From the NCBI GenBank assembly GCA_902761905.1, contig CACWMK010000026.1:1-43989 (forward strand): DNA of 43,989 bases, read 5' to 3'. The DNA comes from an uncultured Prevotellaceae bacterium (GTDB lineage: Bacteria; Bacteroidota; Bacteroidia; Bacteroidales; Bacteroidaceae). A program made the translations under genes and the position numbers. The notes under the pieces are model-generated. The model did no database searches. It was not told where the DNA came from and saw only the letters and a list, made by a program, of their open reading frames with translations. Below, piece after piece: positions 34,523 through 42,163 of this stretch. Position 1 is the stretch's first letter. Each line of letters begins with the position of its first letter.

Positions 34523-36441
34523 ATCTTCCAGCGCAACTGTATGTCTACATCCGTCTTACTAGAGCGGTCTATCTCCTGATAGCTGCTGCTAATTGTGTCG
34601 CGGTCAAAATAGTTGGTCACGCCCATCTTTGCCGTAAGCATCAGGTTTCGTCCTGCATTTGCTCTCAGCATCAGCCAATAGCGTATTCCTTCGCCATAAA
34701 ACTGCTGCATAGCGTAAGTGTACAGCGGTCCGCTTTCATACAGATACACACGACTGTCATAGCTGTCGGTATGAAAGTATCCCGCCCCCACATTCAGCCT
34801 CAACCAGCGGTGAGTGTATGCCAGGCTCTCGCTAATCATTGCACCCAGTTCCGATTCTCCTGTAGCCAGATATCCAGCATCCAGTTGTGTTCGCGTGCTG
34901 AAGTTTTCGGTAGCATATTCGGCTATCAGTCGGGTGCGATGAGCATTATCGTCCACCTTCAGTCGGTATCTTGCAGTAAGCCGCCAGTTGCCAGCGTTGT
35001 GGGCACATTGTACCAGATAATCCATCTGATGCGTGGGTCCCTCTTTGCGATACACAGCCCACGGATGATAAGCATAGTCGGCATAAGCAGCCAGTTGCCA
35101 TCGTGGCGACGGTTGCCATTGCATACCCACGTACACCCCACTCTCATTCTGCACATGCCCACCGTCGCTATAGCTCTGCGCATCTAGCGACGTATACTGA
35201 TAGCTATAGAATCGCTGTAGCGCCATCAGACTCAGACCGTTGTTCATCGCATAGCTCACAGTGTTTATGGTGGCTATATGACCATTGCCATCTGTTGCCG
35301 TCTCACCGTTCAGCGCCAAGTGATGGCGGGTGTAGCCATAGTCTATACTAGCGTTAAAAAAGTCAGTACCTTCGGGCTTGTACATATTATATATCTGTGT
35401 CTTGTTGGGCGTCAGTCTTCGGTCCAGATTGACGTATAGCGCATTCAGGCCCAGATGCAGTCCGTTGGCATCATATCTCAGTTGTCCACCAGTCTTCAGC
35501 GCACGCAGATTGTACTTTTTGTCCATCTCCGTTTGGGTGCGATGATAGCCCGTGGTCACTATCGTCTGTGCATCGCCATCCTTGTTAAGCGTGGCATCCA
35601 TCGGGGTGTACGATGCAAAGGCTGTCAGTCGCATGCTTTTTGCCAGTCTTAAAGTAGCCCCGGCCCCTTGCAGATAACCCAATGTGCGCGACGAATGCGC
35701 CCTCAGAGTGTTTGTCTGCCGACCCAGCGACTGCAGCATGGCTATCTTTCCCTGCGCAAAACTGTTGTTCATCACCAATCCCATGCCCATACTCACACGA
35801 TAGTTGCCCAGTACCAAAGTCTCCAGCCGGCCCAGTTTTTTCAGTTCCAGGTATGGCGAGTAGTAGTCGTAGCCATACTTATTTCTGTCCTTGAAGAAGG
35901 GCTCGCCAGCATCCTTCGATGCTACGAGCCCCAGTTTCATCTTGTCGCCAATTGTCATCTGGTAGCGCAACCAGTGGCGATACTTGTCGCCCAGATAGCC
36001 CTCCCCGTCGCCTTTGCGCTCATACATTGGTATCTGTGCCGACGCAGTCAGTTCGTGCTTAGCGTGCATAGCCACCTTAGGCTCATCGCCAGCATATACA
36101 AAGCATTGCAGCAGTTGTCGCTCCTGCGCACCCAGCTCCTTTATCATCATCAGTTCGGCCATCGATTTCATCGAGCCATAGCGGTGCAGATACTCCATTA
36201 TAGCCTCTACATGCTGTGCCGACAGAAAAGGCAGCGCCTCCAGTTCCTCGCGAGTAGTGCGGTTAATATTTATCGGATTTTGCTCCAGTTCGCACAGCAT
36301 CTCATAATTCTGCTGCCACCCCTCATCCGCCATATCCTCTGCCGTCATCACCTGCCCCAGAAGCCTCTCCCACCGATGCCCCTCCTGAGCATAGCCACTC
36401 AGGGATATGATGCAAAAAAGTAATACAATTCCTATTCTCAT
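34519..36441 (-). CDS. Helix-hairpin-helix protein with outer-membrane beta-barrel-like C-terminus
   Basis: The 640-residue protein has a signal peptide (IVLLFCIISLSGYAQ), then ComEA-like helix-hairpin-helix repeats at about residues 50-115 (NININRTTREELEALPFLS, YGSMKSMAELMMIKELG), then a long region of alternating aromatic/polar strands ending RWKI, like a beta-barrel. HhH motifs usually bind DNA, but in exported Bacteroidetes proteins they may mediate protein contacts. A role in DNA uptake is possible because a ComEC is in the window, though 26 kb away. The gene is more GC-rich than the Rhs region to its right. Confidence 0.75.
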   Translation of the reverse strand: MRIGIVLLFCIISLSGYAQEGHRWERLLGQVMTAEDMADEGWQQNYEMLCELEQNPININRTTREELEALPFLSAQHVEAIMEYLHRYGSMKSMAELMMIKELGAQERQLLQCFVYAGDEPKVAMHAKHELTASAQIPMYERKGDGEGYLGDKYRHWLRYQMTIGDKMKLGLVASKDAGEPFFKDRNKYGYDYYSPYLELKKLGRLETLVLGNYRVSMGMGLVMNNSFAQGKIAMLQSLGRQTNTLRAHSSRTLGYLQGAGATLRLAKSMRLTAFASYTPMDATLNKDGDAQTIVTTGYHRTQTEMDKKYNLRALKTGGQLRYDANGLHLGLNALYVNLDRRLTPNKTQIYNMYKPEGTDFFNASIDYGYTRHHLALNGETATDGNGHIATINTVSYAMNNGLSLMALQRFYSYQYTSLDAQSYSDGGHVQNESGVYVGMQWQPSPRWQLAAYADYAYHPWAVYRKEGPTHQMDYLVQCAHNAGNWRLTARYRLKVDDNAHRTRLIAEYATENFSTRTQLDAGYLATGESELGAMISESLAYTHRWLRLNVGAGYFHTDSYDSRVYLYESGPLYTYAMQQFYGEGIRYWLMLRANAGRNLMLTAKMGVTNYFDRDTISSSYQEIDRSSKTDVDIQLRWKI

Positions 36442-36471
36442 TCGGTTTATAGTCTCTTTACTTCGGATTTA

Positions 36472-37683
36472 CTACAGTCCGAATTCTGCAGAGATGCCCA
36501 AGCGAGAGATGTCTACCTCTTTATTGAGAGAGGTACTCCAGCGGTATTCTGCTGTGAGACGTAGCACATGCTTCTTGATAGCGATGTCTACACCCCCGCC
36601 GATATAGAACCCATAGCATTGAATAGCAGGGTTTATATCTTGATCGAACGCAAAATTTCCAAAGCGTTGTTTTTGGATATATAAAGGAATGTCGGCCACG
36701 AAGCCTCCGCGCAATATCGGGGAGATTTTTGATTTTGGCATAAAACTATAGGTAGGACCTACTAGGAGCCCTAAATCCCAATACTTCAAACTTACAGGTT
36801 GGCCCGTGGGATAATATGTGTCATCAGACATACTCCACCTACCCATAAGCGCCATCACCTGCACTGACAAGTGCCTGTTTAATCGCGGGAAACTGAAATC
36901 AGCACCAATACCAAACTCTGGAACGGTAGTATTCATTGTGATACCATCGGAGGTGCCTCCCCACGTATTGATATATCCTGACAGTTTATTGCTTCCGAAT
37001 GACAGTCCGGCTTTAATTAGCAACTTAACGGAAATAGCGCGTGTAGCTTTTTCATTATATCTGAACATAACACAGTCGCCAGACGACGTACAGTATTCCA
37101 TATCGTAGTCATGGGTTATCTGTGTCAGATTCTTGGCATTCACGTCCTTCTGCCACAAATCGCGTAACGCCTTTTTGCTCTCAGCAAAAACCTGCGAAAC
37201 CTCACTCAGCGCTTTTCTCTTTTGGGCTGCCTGATTGATTTTTGTGTATTCGTCAGTAACAGGTTTCGAGTAGCTTCCGTCATCCTTAACGGTAGCCACC
37301 TTGCCGTCCTCACCAATAAAGAAATAGTAGTCTACGCCAGCCTCCTCGTAACGGAACAGACTTACGCCGCCTTGTAACAGGTATTCGGCAAAGAACGTTT
37401 TCTCCTTCCCTTCTACAGCAAAGGTCTTTGTGACGTAGAAAACGCCATTGTCGGCAAATCGGTATCCGCTGATTTCGCCAGGCAGGTATGTTTTGTACTC
37501 AGTTGCTCCATCAGGCAGGAAACTACACTCGTTGGCGCACTTTTTCTCCGACCGATAGTCTATCGTACCGTAGATGGTATCGTTGTCATTAGTGATAACA
37601 TACCCCTTCTGTGGATTTACCTGTGCCTGCACCTGCAAGCCCATCATAGCCCCTAGCAGGCTAAGTAATATAACTTTCTTCAT
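36472..37683 (-). CDS. Secreted or outer-membrane beta-barrel-like protein, unknown function
   Basis: The 403-residue protein has a clear signal peptide (KKVILLSLLGAMMGLQVQAQ). Its first half contains IDYRSEKKCANECSFLPDG, GEISGYRF and DYYFFIGEDGKV; the C-terminal half (from about ISVKLLIKAGLSFGS) reads as amphipathic strands ending AEFGL, which suggests a small barrel. The N-terminal pattern is common in uncharacterised Bacteroidetes surface proteins. A full promoter is at 37779-37810, giving a leader of about 95 nt. No function is assigned. It is followed by 30 bp before the HhH barrel gene, so the two may be co-transcribed. Confidence 0.65.
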   Translation of the reverse strand: MKKVILLSLLGAMMGLQVQAQVNPQKGYVITNDNDTIYGTIDYRSEKKCANECSFLPDGATEYKTYLPGEISGYRFADNGVFYVTKTFAVEGKEKTFFAEYLLQGGVSLFRYEEAGVDYYFFIGEDGKVATVKDDGSYSKPVTDEYTKINQAAQKRKALSEVSQVFAESKKALRDLWQKDVNAKNLTQITHDYDMEYCTSSGDCVMFRYNEKATRAISVKLLIKAGLSFGSNKLSGYINTWGGTSDGITMNTTVPEFGIGADFSFPRLNRHLSVQVMALMGRWSMSDDTYYPTGQPVSLKYWDLGLLVGPTYSFMPKSKISPILRGGFVADIPLYIQKQRFGNFAFDQDINPAIQCYGFYIGGGVDIAIKKHVLRLTAEYRWSTSLNKEVDISRLGISAEFGL

Positions 37684-37778
37684 CTTATAGATTTATTACT
37701 GTTGTGATTAATATTTTTTTGTAATTCTTTCTTATTTCTTTTGCCATCCAATTATGGTAGGTTTATTAATTCCTTTGG

Positions 37779-37810
37779 CAAAGGTACAGACTTATTTTCA
37801 TTCCACCAAA
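37779..37810 (-). promoter_or_regulatory. Promoter for the 36472-37683 gene
   Basis: Minus-strand TTTG (37807-37810) and TACCTTTG (37779-37786) are 20 nt apart. The sequence just downstream (GGTTTATTAATTCC-like on +) resembles that downstream of the promoters at 39192 and 40138. Confidence 0.75.
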
Positions 37811-37832
37811 TATTTATGCGAGAAAAATGAAA

Positions 37833-37867
37833 AAAATCCCTCCGCATGAACTTTGCAAAGGGATTTT
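37833..37867 (-). terminator. Terminator after the radical SAM gene
   Basis: AAAATCCCT (37833-37841) and AGGGATTTT (37859-37867) form a 9-bp stem. On the minus strand it is followed by a T-rich run, so it ends the TonB-radical SAM operon about 90 nt after its last stop and separates it from the next promoter. Confidence 0.75.
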
Positions 37868-37958
37868 ATTATGGTTTTAAACATAAGCCTACATAGCTAT
37901 AAGAATAACAAACTGCCCTCCAAACATTATAATATGTATCTTACGTATTACTCTTTAT

Positions 37959-38567
37959 TTAGCGGATGACATAATCAAAACAATCAAAATTAGTAAATCC
38001 CATCGATTCCAGCTGGGTGCGGCTTTGGGCTATGTCGGTGGGGGTGTTGTAATCAGGAATATAGGGCAGACGGATGGTTATCTTCTTCGCATCTACATGG
38101 GCGATGAGCCAACAAAGATTGTCGATTACCTGACTATTGTCGACAGAAGTATATCGACGATAAATGTTGGGATTCATGTCCTTTACATCTATTATATAGT
38201 GGTCGATGTATGGAGCTACAGCCTGCAGGTGGCGGAGATCTACGTTAAGCGATGTCTCAATAGCGATGTGCCAGTCAGCAGGCTTCATTAGGCAAAAGGC
38301 CACTATCTCATCACTCCTAAGCAATGGTTCGCCACCACCAAAGGTTACTCCTCCATTCGTGGCCTTAAAGTATAGATCGTCGATCATCACCTCGTCAAGT
38401 ATCTGTTGTGCGTCCATCTGCTGCCATACGCCATCAGGCCTGAGACACTGCTCGTTCAAACAGTATCTGCAACGCAACGGGCACCCATGGAATGCCACGA
38501 GCGTAGTTACACCCTGCCCATCAGTTGACAGTCGATGGCGACAGATTCCTATCAGTGGTGTCTTCAT
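37959..38567 (-). CDS. Radical SAM protein, glycyl-radical-activase-like, short
   Basis: The 202-residue protein has the canonical cluster motif CPLRCRYC (Cys29, Cys33, Cys36) and the downstream GGVTFGGGEPLL SAM-binding motif, so it resembles pyruvate-formate-lyase activating enzymes and related 4Fe-4S proteins. It is shorter than usual, has no auxiliary ferredoxin domain, and no glycyl-radical enzyme is in the window. ATG at 38567 (MKTPLIGICRHRL) is preferred over 38627; it overlaps the end of the TonB-type gene by 47 bp, so the pair is translationally coupled. The target may be that partner protein or an enzyme elsewhere. Confidence 0.8.
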   Translation of the reverse strand: MKTPLIGICRHRLSTDGQGVTTLVAFHGCPLRCRYCLNEQCLRPDGVWQQMDAQQILDEVMIDDLYFKATNGGVTFGGGEPLLRSDEIVAFCLMKPADWHIAIETSLNVDLRHLQAVAPYIDHYIIDVKDMNPNIYRRYTSVDNSQVIDNLCWLIAHVDAKKITIRLPYIPDYNTPTDIAQSRTQLESMGFTNFDCFDYVIR

Positions 38568-39162
38568 TGCTTTCAGAAAGTCGGAAAGTGATGGGAACGG
38601 TATACTTAACTCTGGTGGGTTCACCATTACACATGCCGGGTTTCCATTTGGGCATAGACTTAACTACACGAACAGCTTCCTCATCAAATGATGGATGAAT
38701 ACCCTTAACCGTCTTTACATCACTTATACTACCATCTTTCTCCACAATGAAAGATACAACCACACGCCCTTGGGCACACACCTCTGGTTCGTCAGGATAA
38801 TGGGTGTTCTCCATCAGATATTCAAGCAATTTCTTACTTCCACCAGGAAACGCTGGCATTTCCTCAACAATATCACCCAAAAATGGTGGTTCTGGTTCTT
38901 CTGTCACAATAGACGTTGCAGGTATCACTAATGACTCATTGTCAAAAGCACAGCTATTCAGCGCAGCAAGGCCTGCGGAAATGCCTACAACAGCCACAGC
39001 CTTGCCCAACTGTCGTCGGATATCCAACTGCTGCTGGATATATCTCACCTCGGCCTCGCATGCAGGACAAGTGCCACGACAATCACCCTGATGATGACAC
39101 TCGCGTGGCTCATACTCTATCCCATTGGCATCGGCCACCTGCTTACGGATGGTCTTCAGCAC
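38521..39162 (-). CDS. TonB C-terminal domain protein with Cys-rich N-terminal module
   Basis: The 213-residue protein has three parts. Residues 1-50 are charged and carry Cys22, Cys28, Cys32, Cys35 with adjacent His (ECHHQGDCRGTCPACEAE), a likely zinc or Fe-S site. Residues about 53-71 are hydrophobic (GKAVAVVGISAGLAALNSC). Residues about 99-195 match a TonB_C domain (EEMPAFPGGSKKLLEYL, GRVVVSFIVEKDGSISDVK, WKPGMCNGEPTRVKYTVPI). GTG at 39162 is the likely start, since the promoter (39192-39222) excludes starts further upstream. Module and leader are duplicated at 43802-43989. The membrane topology is unclear because the Cys module precedes the hydrophobic segment. Confidence 0.75.
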   Translation of the reverse strand: MLKTIRKQVADANGIEYEPRECHHQGDCRGTCPACEAEVRYIQQQLDIRRQLGKAVAVVGISAGLAALNSCAFDNESLVIPATSIVTEEPEPPFLGDIVEEMPAFPGGSKKLLEYLMENTHYPDEPEVCAQGRVVVSFIVEKDGSISDVKTVKGIHPSFDEEAVRVVKSMPKWKPGMCNGEPTRVKYTVPITFRLSESNEDTTDRNLSPSTVN

Positions 39163-39175
39163 GCTACATATAGAT
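38988..39175. repeat. 188-bp direct repeat, copy 1 (leader plus Cys-rich module)
   Basis: It aligns without gaps to 43802-43989 with 6 mismatches (about 97% identity); five lie in the first 40 bp of the + strand, and only one in the rest. It covers the 5' end of the TonB-type gene and part of its leader. Confidence 0.95.
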
Positions 39176-39191
39176 TTACTAATTCCTGCTG

Positions 39192-39222
39192 CAAAAGTAC
39201 AAATAATATTTAGATAAACAAA
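39192..39222 (-). promoter_or_regulatory. Promoter for the TonB-type/radical SAM operon
   Basis: Minus-strand TTTG (39219-39222) and TACTTTTG (39192-39199) are 19 nt apart. It supports the GTG start at 39162, about 29 nt downstream. Confidence 0.65.
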
Positions 39223-39284
39223 ACATTCACTAGAAAAAAGGAAAAAATAAAGAACCATAATCGTCCGAACTCTCCTATAAGCGA

Positions 39285-39314
39285 ATCATGGGGACGGTTC
39301 TAGTGATCATTTTT
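39285..39314 (+). repeat. Left inverted repeat of the Y1 element
   Basis: It begins ATCATGGGGACGG and ends TGATCATTTTT. It matches the reverse complement of 40181-40210 except at three positions. Confidence 0.85.
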
Positions 39315-39321
39315 GTCCTTA

Positions 39322-40110
39322 TCATAACTTTTGTATTACACCAAACGAGACACCTGTCAACCTGGATAGTTGGCGCAATCCAGCACCCATAGCTTTCGCT
39401 GTAATAAGGATTTCGTTGCGTCTAACTTTTTCCAAACTCTGAATCATCAAAGGATTTGTTATTCCTTGACTTTGAAGCAGGAAATCTTTGATTTCATCAT
39501 CGCTAAGTTGTTTCGTACTTTCGTTCTCTATATCAAGAATTTCTTCATATTCTTCAAGAATAGTACAAACAAGTTCGTTCAATTCATCTTTTTGAATACG
39601 GGCGAACACAGATTTTGTCGCACAAATTGGGGTTAAGCAATTGTCTGAACTGTATTCACTCCAACTACTCCATCGATAATCTACTACATGCTCAACAATT
39701 CCAGCTTTCACAGGGTTCTGATGAATATATCTTAGCAATGTAACAAAGTACTCGATACTATCAACAGGTTCACTTCGAAACCTATCCTGAAACAGATGTC
39801 CGCTGCGATCGTATTTCTTATTGAAGTAGTGAGCATAGGTTACTCCAACTCTTTTAACAATATTACTAATCTCTTCTTCACGTTCTTGTAACAACAGGTG
39901 GACGTGGTTACTCATCAGACAGTATGCATAGAATGTACAAAATGGTGGGAGTTTAATACCATGTTCGTCAAATCGTTCTGTCATCCCCCTAAGAATATAG
40001 GTCATTTGCAAATAGTCATCATCTTCCTCAAAGATATCCTGACGATTGATTCCTCTGAGCATGATATGATAAATGCCAGTTCCACTTTTCTTTCTTATCC
40101 CTCTTGCCAT
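39322..40110 (-). CDS. Y1_Tnp (REP-associated tyrosine) transposase
   Basis: The 262-residue protein is an HUH/Y1-type transposase of the RAYT/IS200-like family, which nicks single-stranded DNA at hairpin or REP ends. The HUH motif is SNHVHLLLQ, the catalytic Tyr region is LRYIHQNPVKAG, and the N-terminus starts ARGIRKKSGTGIYHIMLRG. A C-terminal region (TGVSFGVIQKL at the end) looks helix-turn-helix-like. Start ATG at 40110 (MARGIRKK) is preferred over 40167 because the promoter lies at 40138-40168. Inverted ends flank the gene. The ORF is intact, so it may be active. Confidence 0.9.
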   Translation of the reverse strand: MARGIRKKSGTGIYHIMLRGINRQDIFEEDDDYLQMTYILRGMTERFDEHGIKLPPFCTFYAYCLMSNHVHLLLQEREEEISNIVKRVGVTYAHYFNKKYDRSGHLFQDRFRSEPVDSIEYFVTLLRYIHQNPVKAGIVEHVVDYRWSSWSEYSSDNCLTPICATKSVFARIQKDELNELVCTILEEYEEILDIENESTKQLSDDEIKDFLLQSQGITNPLMIQSLEKVRRNEILITAKAMGAGLRQLSRLTGVSFGVIQKL

Positions 40111-40137
40111 TATTATTGATGGTTTATTAATTTGTTG

Positions 40138-40168
40138 CAAAAGTACAAACTTATTCTTAATCCACAAA
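40138..40168 (-). promoter_or_regulatory. Promoter for the Y1 transposase
   Basis: Minus-strand TTTG (40165-40168) and TACTTTTG (40138-40145) are 19 nt apart. The downstream leader resembles those of the TonB-type and 36472 genes. Confidence 0.65.
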
Positions 40169-40180
40169 ATATAATTCGTG

Positions 40181-40210
40181 AAAAATGATCAGAAGAACCG
40201 ACCCCATGAT
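40181..40210 (-). repeat. Right inverted repeat of the Y1 element
   Basis: Reverse complement begins ATCATGGGGTCGG and ends TGATCATTTTT, pairing with 39285-39314. It lies upstream of the transposase promoter. Confidence 0.85.
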
Positions 40211-40273
40211 CCCTCTCTTATTCTTTACCACAAAATATCTATAGAATTCGTATATAAATATCGAATAACCATT

Positions 40274-40726
40274 TTACCTGATTGAGATTCCTTCAGGAAA
40301 TTCATTATAATAGTTGCTCAAGTCTTTCTTGGTTATCCGATTGTCTTTATTCTCTATTGCCAATTGCAAGTAGCTATACATAAGACGTTTTACATTATCT
40401 CCCATCTCTAAATTGTTATTCCTGTATAAGTCGTTGATGGCTACATAAGCATTGTAGTATCCTGGTATATAATAAAATCTACCTGCCATTTTTATAGATA
40501 AATCCAAAAAGTTAGGATGTGAAGGTGTTCTTGACATTCTTTCTTCTACTATCTTTTTGTATAGAATTGTGTCTCCATATGTTGACGTACGGCAATAATC
40601 ATCATAAGTATGAACATAAATCTCTTTCTTTTTGTCCACACCTAGGTTAGGTATATATAATCCACATATAAAACCAGCTATTATGACAAGCAAGCAGATA
40701 ATTACTTTTACAAATTTCTTACTCAT
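40274..40726 (-). CDS. Candidate immunity protein, membrane-anchored (Rhs locus)
   Basis: The 150-residue protein has one N-terminal membrane helix (VKVIICLLVIIAGFICGLYI) and a helical body (YYNAYVAINDLYRNN, RLMYSYLQLAIENKDN) resembling Sel1/TPR-like helix pairs. I do not recognise a named family. It overlaps the neighbouring gene by 8 bp and shares its layout, so the two may be diverged copies. Position just after an Rhs toxin tip and very AT-rich sequence suggest an immunity gene acquired with the toxin cassette; this is inference from context. Confidence 0.6.
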   Translation of the reverse strand: MSKKFVKVIICLLVIIAGFICGLYIPNLGVDKKKEIYVHTYDDYCRTSTYGDTILYKKIVEERMSRTPSHPNFLDLSIKMAGRFYYIPGYYNAYVAINDLYRNNNLEMGDNVKRLMYSYLQLAIENKDNRITKKDLSNYYNEFPEGISIR

Positions 40727-41153
40727 ATTTCTTTAATTCTTTAAGATGTTCACTACTAAAATGTTGACCTTTTTCCGTCGATTCAATTATTATGGTTTTT
40801 ACATATTCTTTTAGGGGAATCATCGCACGTTTATTACGATTTTTGATTTCTCCATAATACAACAGGTATAATTGCAATAACAAATCTCCTGCATCTAAGT
40901 TATTATATGCATCATACATTACTATTGTATAGGGGAGCCTGTCTACATCAGCTTCGCCTATTAGATCAAACAGCTTTTGATAATTGCCTTCTTTTAAAAT
41001 GGCTTCTTCATAATTGTATAAATCATAACGAGATATTCTGTTATAATCAGAAACAGGTTGTTCCCTAACTTCATGGATTCTTTGATTATAATAATATCCA
41101 AAAGTTAATCCTACAAGAAACAATATTGTTATAATAATCTTGTTCTTTTTCAT
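40719..41153 (-). CDS. Candidate immunity protein, membrane-anchored, coupled to the Rhs tip
   Basis: The 144-residue protein has an N-terminal membrane anchor (KIIITILFLVGLTFGYYY) and a helical body (LPYTIVMYDAYNNLDAGDLLLQLYLLYYGEI). Its ATG overlaps the stop of the Rhs tip with toxin domain (ATGA at 41150-41153), the arrangement expected of a toxin-immunity pair. It has no recognised family, and is similar in size and shape to the next gene (40274-40726). An immunity role is inferred from gene order only. Confidence 0.65.
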   Translation of the reverse strand: MKKNKIIITILFLVGLTFGYYYNQRIHEVREQPVSDYNRISRYDLYNYEEAILKEGNYQKLFDLIGEADVDRLPYTIVMYDAYNNLDAGDLLLQLYLLYYGEIKNRNKRAMIPLKEYVKTIIIESTEKGQHFSSEHLKELKKYE

Positions 41154-42106
41154 TTTTTATCTTTTATTAATATGTCCAACTCTTTTTTATTTGTTAATCC
41201 AGGTTGTGCATCTGCGGGTAACGTGTTGATAAGCTCACCATCTTTATAAACCCTCCATTGGCCTTCTTCTTTTCCCACAACTTTCTTAGTGTCGCTATCG
41301 AAGTACGTCTTTGAGTTTACAACAGAACCAACCCTATTCTTCTTAAGTTTTGCATTTGGTGCAATAATAGTTATATTTTTGCCTTTAAATATATCTTGTG
41401 CAGACATTATTTTCGCTAGATTTGACGACGAGCATGCGTGTAAAACAATAATAATATTTCTCCCCTGGTTATTTATCCATTCTTTACAATGGCACAATAC
41501 GAATCTTCTTAAATCTGTTGCGTTATCAATATAATGACGGTCAACTTTTATAGACCATGAATATTTGTCTGTTTTTAGTTCTTTTGTACCATGTGCCCAT
41601 ATATTTAACACGCCAGGAGTATTTTCTGGATATAAATTGTAATCAGAATTTTGTGTCTCTTCTTTAGAGAGATAGCTCTTTTTTTCTTTTCCGTCAGGAT
41701 CGACATGTATTATTGGATTGTTCATGCAATACACATACGGACTAATGCTGTAGTATTTTTCTGCCAGTGGATCCATTCTATCCCATCTTGCTGTAATTGG
41801 ATTATACTGTCTTGCGCCGTAGTCGTAGGTGTTCAGGCCGTGCATCTTGTCAAACTCCTTGCCGTTGTATTTGTAGGGTTGGAAGTCGGTATTGGTCGAA
41901 GCTGAGGCGTCTGCGTATGGCGCCCCGAATGGGTAGTAGTTCGTTACCTGTTGTACCGAGCCACTTGCATTTACTACTTCACGGATGTTGCCAAGATGGT
42001 CCTGATTATAGAAGTAGAAAGCGAAGTTATCGGTTGTAGAGCTTGCAACCGATGCCTGGGCGTAGCCGCCCCCGAAGAGGAACTTGTCTATCTTGTCATT
42101 CTTCAT
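41150..42106 (-). CDS. Orphan Rhs tip with putative cysteine-peptidase-like toxin domain
   Basis: Residues 1 to about 141 are the end of an Rhs repeat core (QDHLGNIREV, NYYPFGAPY, KYNGKEFDKMHGLNTYDYGA, PDGKE). The rest of the 318 residues is a toxin-like domain with NIWAHGT (His172) and IIIVLHACSSSNLAKIMS (Cys225) on predicted beta strands, the order and spacing of a clan CD (caspase/gingipain/CHAT) His-Cys pair. The start is truncated: homology to the first Rhs tip continues upstream for about 10 codons before an in-frame TAG. This is the pattern of a displaced Rhs tip, with no own promoter seen. Confidence 0.7.
   Translation of the reverse strand: MKNDKIDKFLFGGGYAQASVASSTTDNFAFYFYNQDHLGNIREVVNASGSVQQVTNYYPFGAPYADASASTNTDFQPYKYNGKEFDKMHGLNTYDYGARQYNPITARWDRMDPLAEKYYSISPYVYCMNNPIIHVDPDGKEKKSYLSKEETQNSDYNLYPENTPGVLNIWAHGTKELKTDKYSWSIKVDRHYIDNATDLRRFVLCHCKEWINNQGRNIIIVLHACSSSNLAKIMSAQDIFKGKNITIIAPNAKLKKNRVGSVVNSKTYFDSDTKKVVGKEEGQWRVYKDGELINTLPADAQPGLTNKKELDILIKDKK
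41793..41869. repeat. 77-bp identical Rhs-core repeat, copy A
   Basis: It is identical to 43399-43475 and lies in the Rhs core just before the toxin tip. Similarity continues at lower identity on both sides. Confidence 0.9.
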
Positions 42107-42163
42107 TGTCAGACTTCCGCCAAGTAGATAATTTGTAGAGTGCCTTTCACCCTATGATTTCAG

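Larger units (their letters stand above)
39285..40210 (-). mobile_element. REP-associated Y1-transposase element with inverted ends
   Basis: A single-ORF element is bounded by 30-bp imperfect inverted repeats (39285-39314 and 40181-40210, 27 of 30 positions matching). It contains the transposase at 39322-40110 and its promoter. It lies between the TonB-type gene and the Rhs immunity genes. The outer limits could extend slightly further; no target duplication was recognised. Confidence 0.75.
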
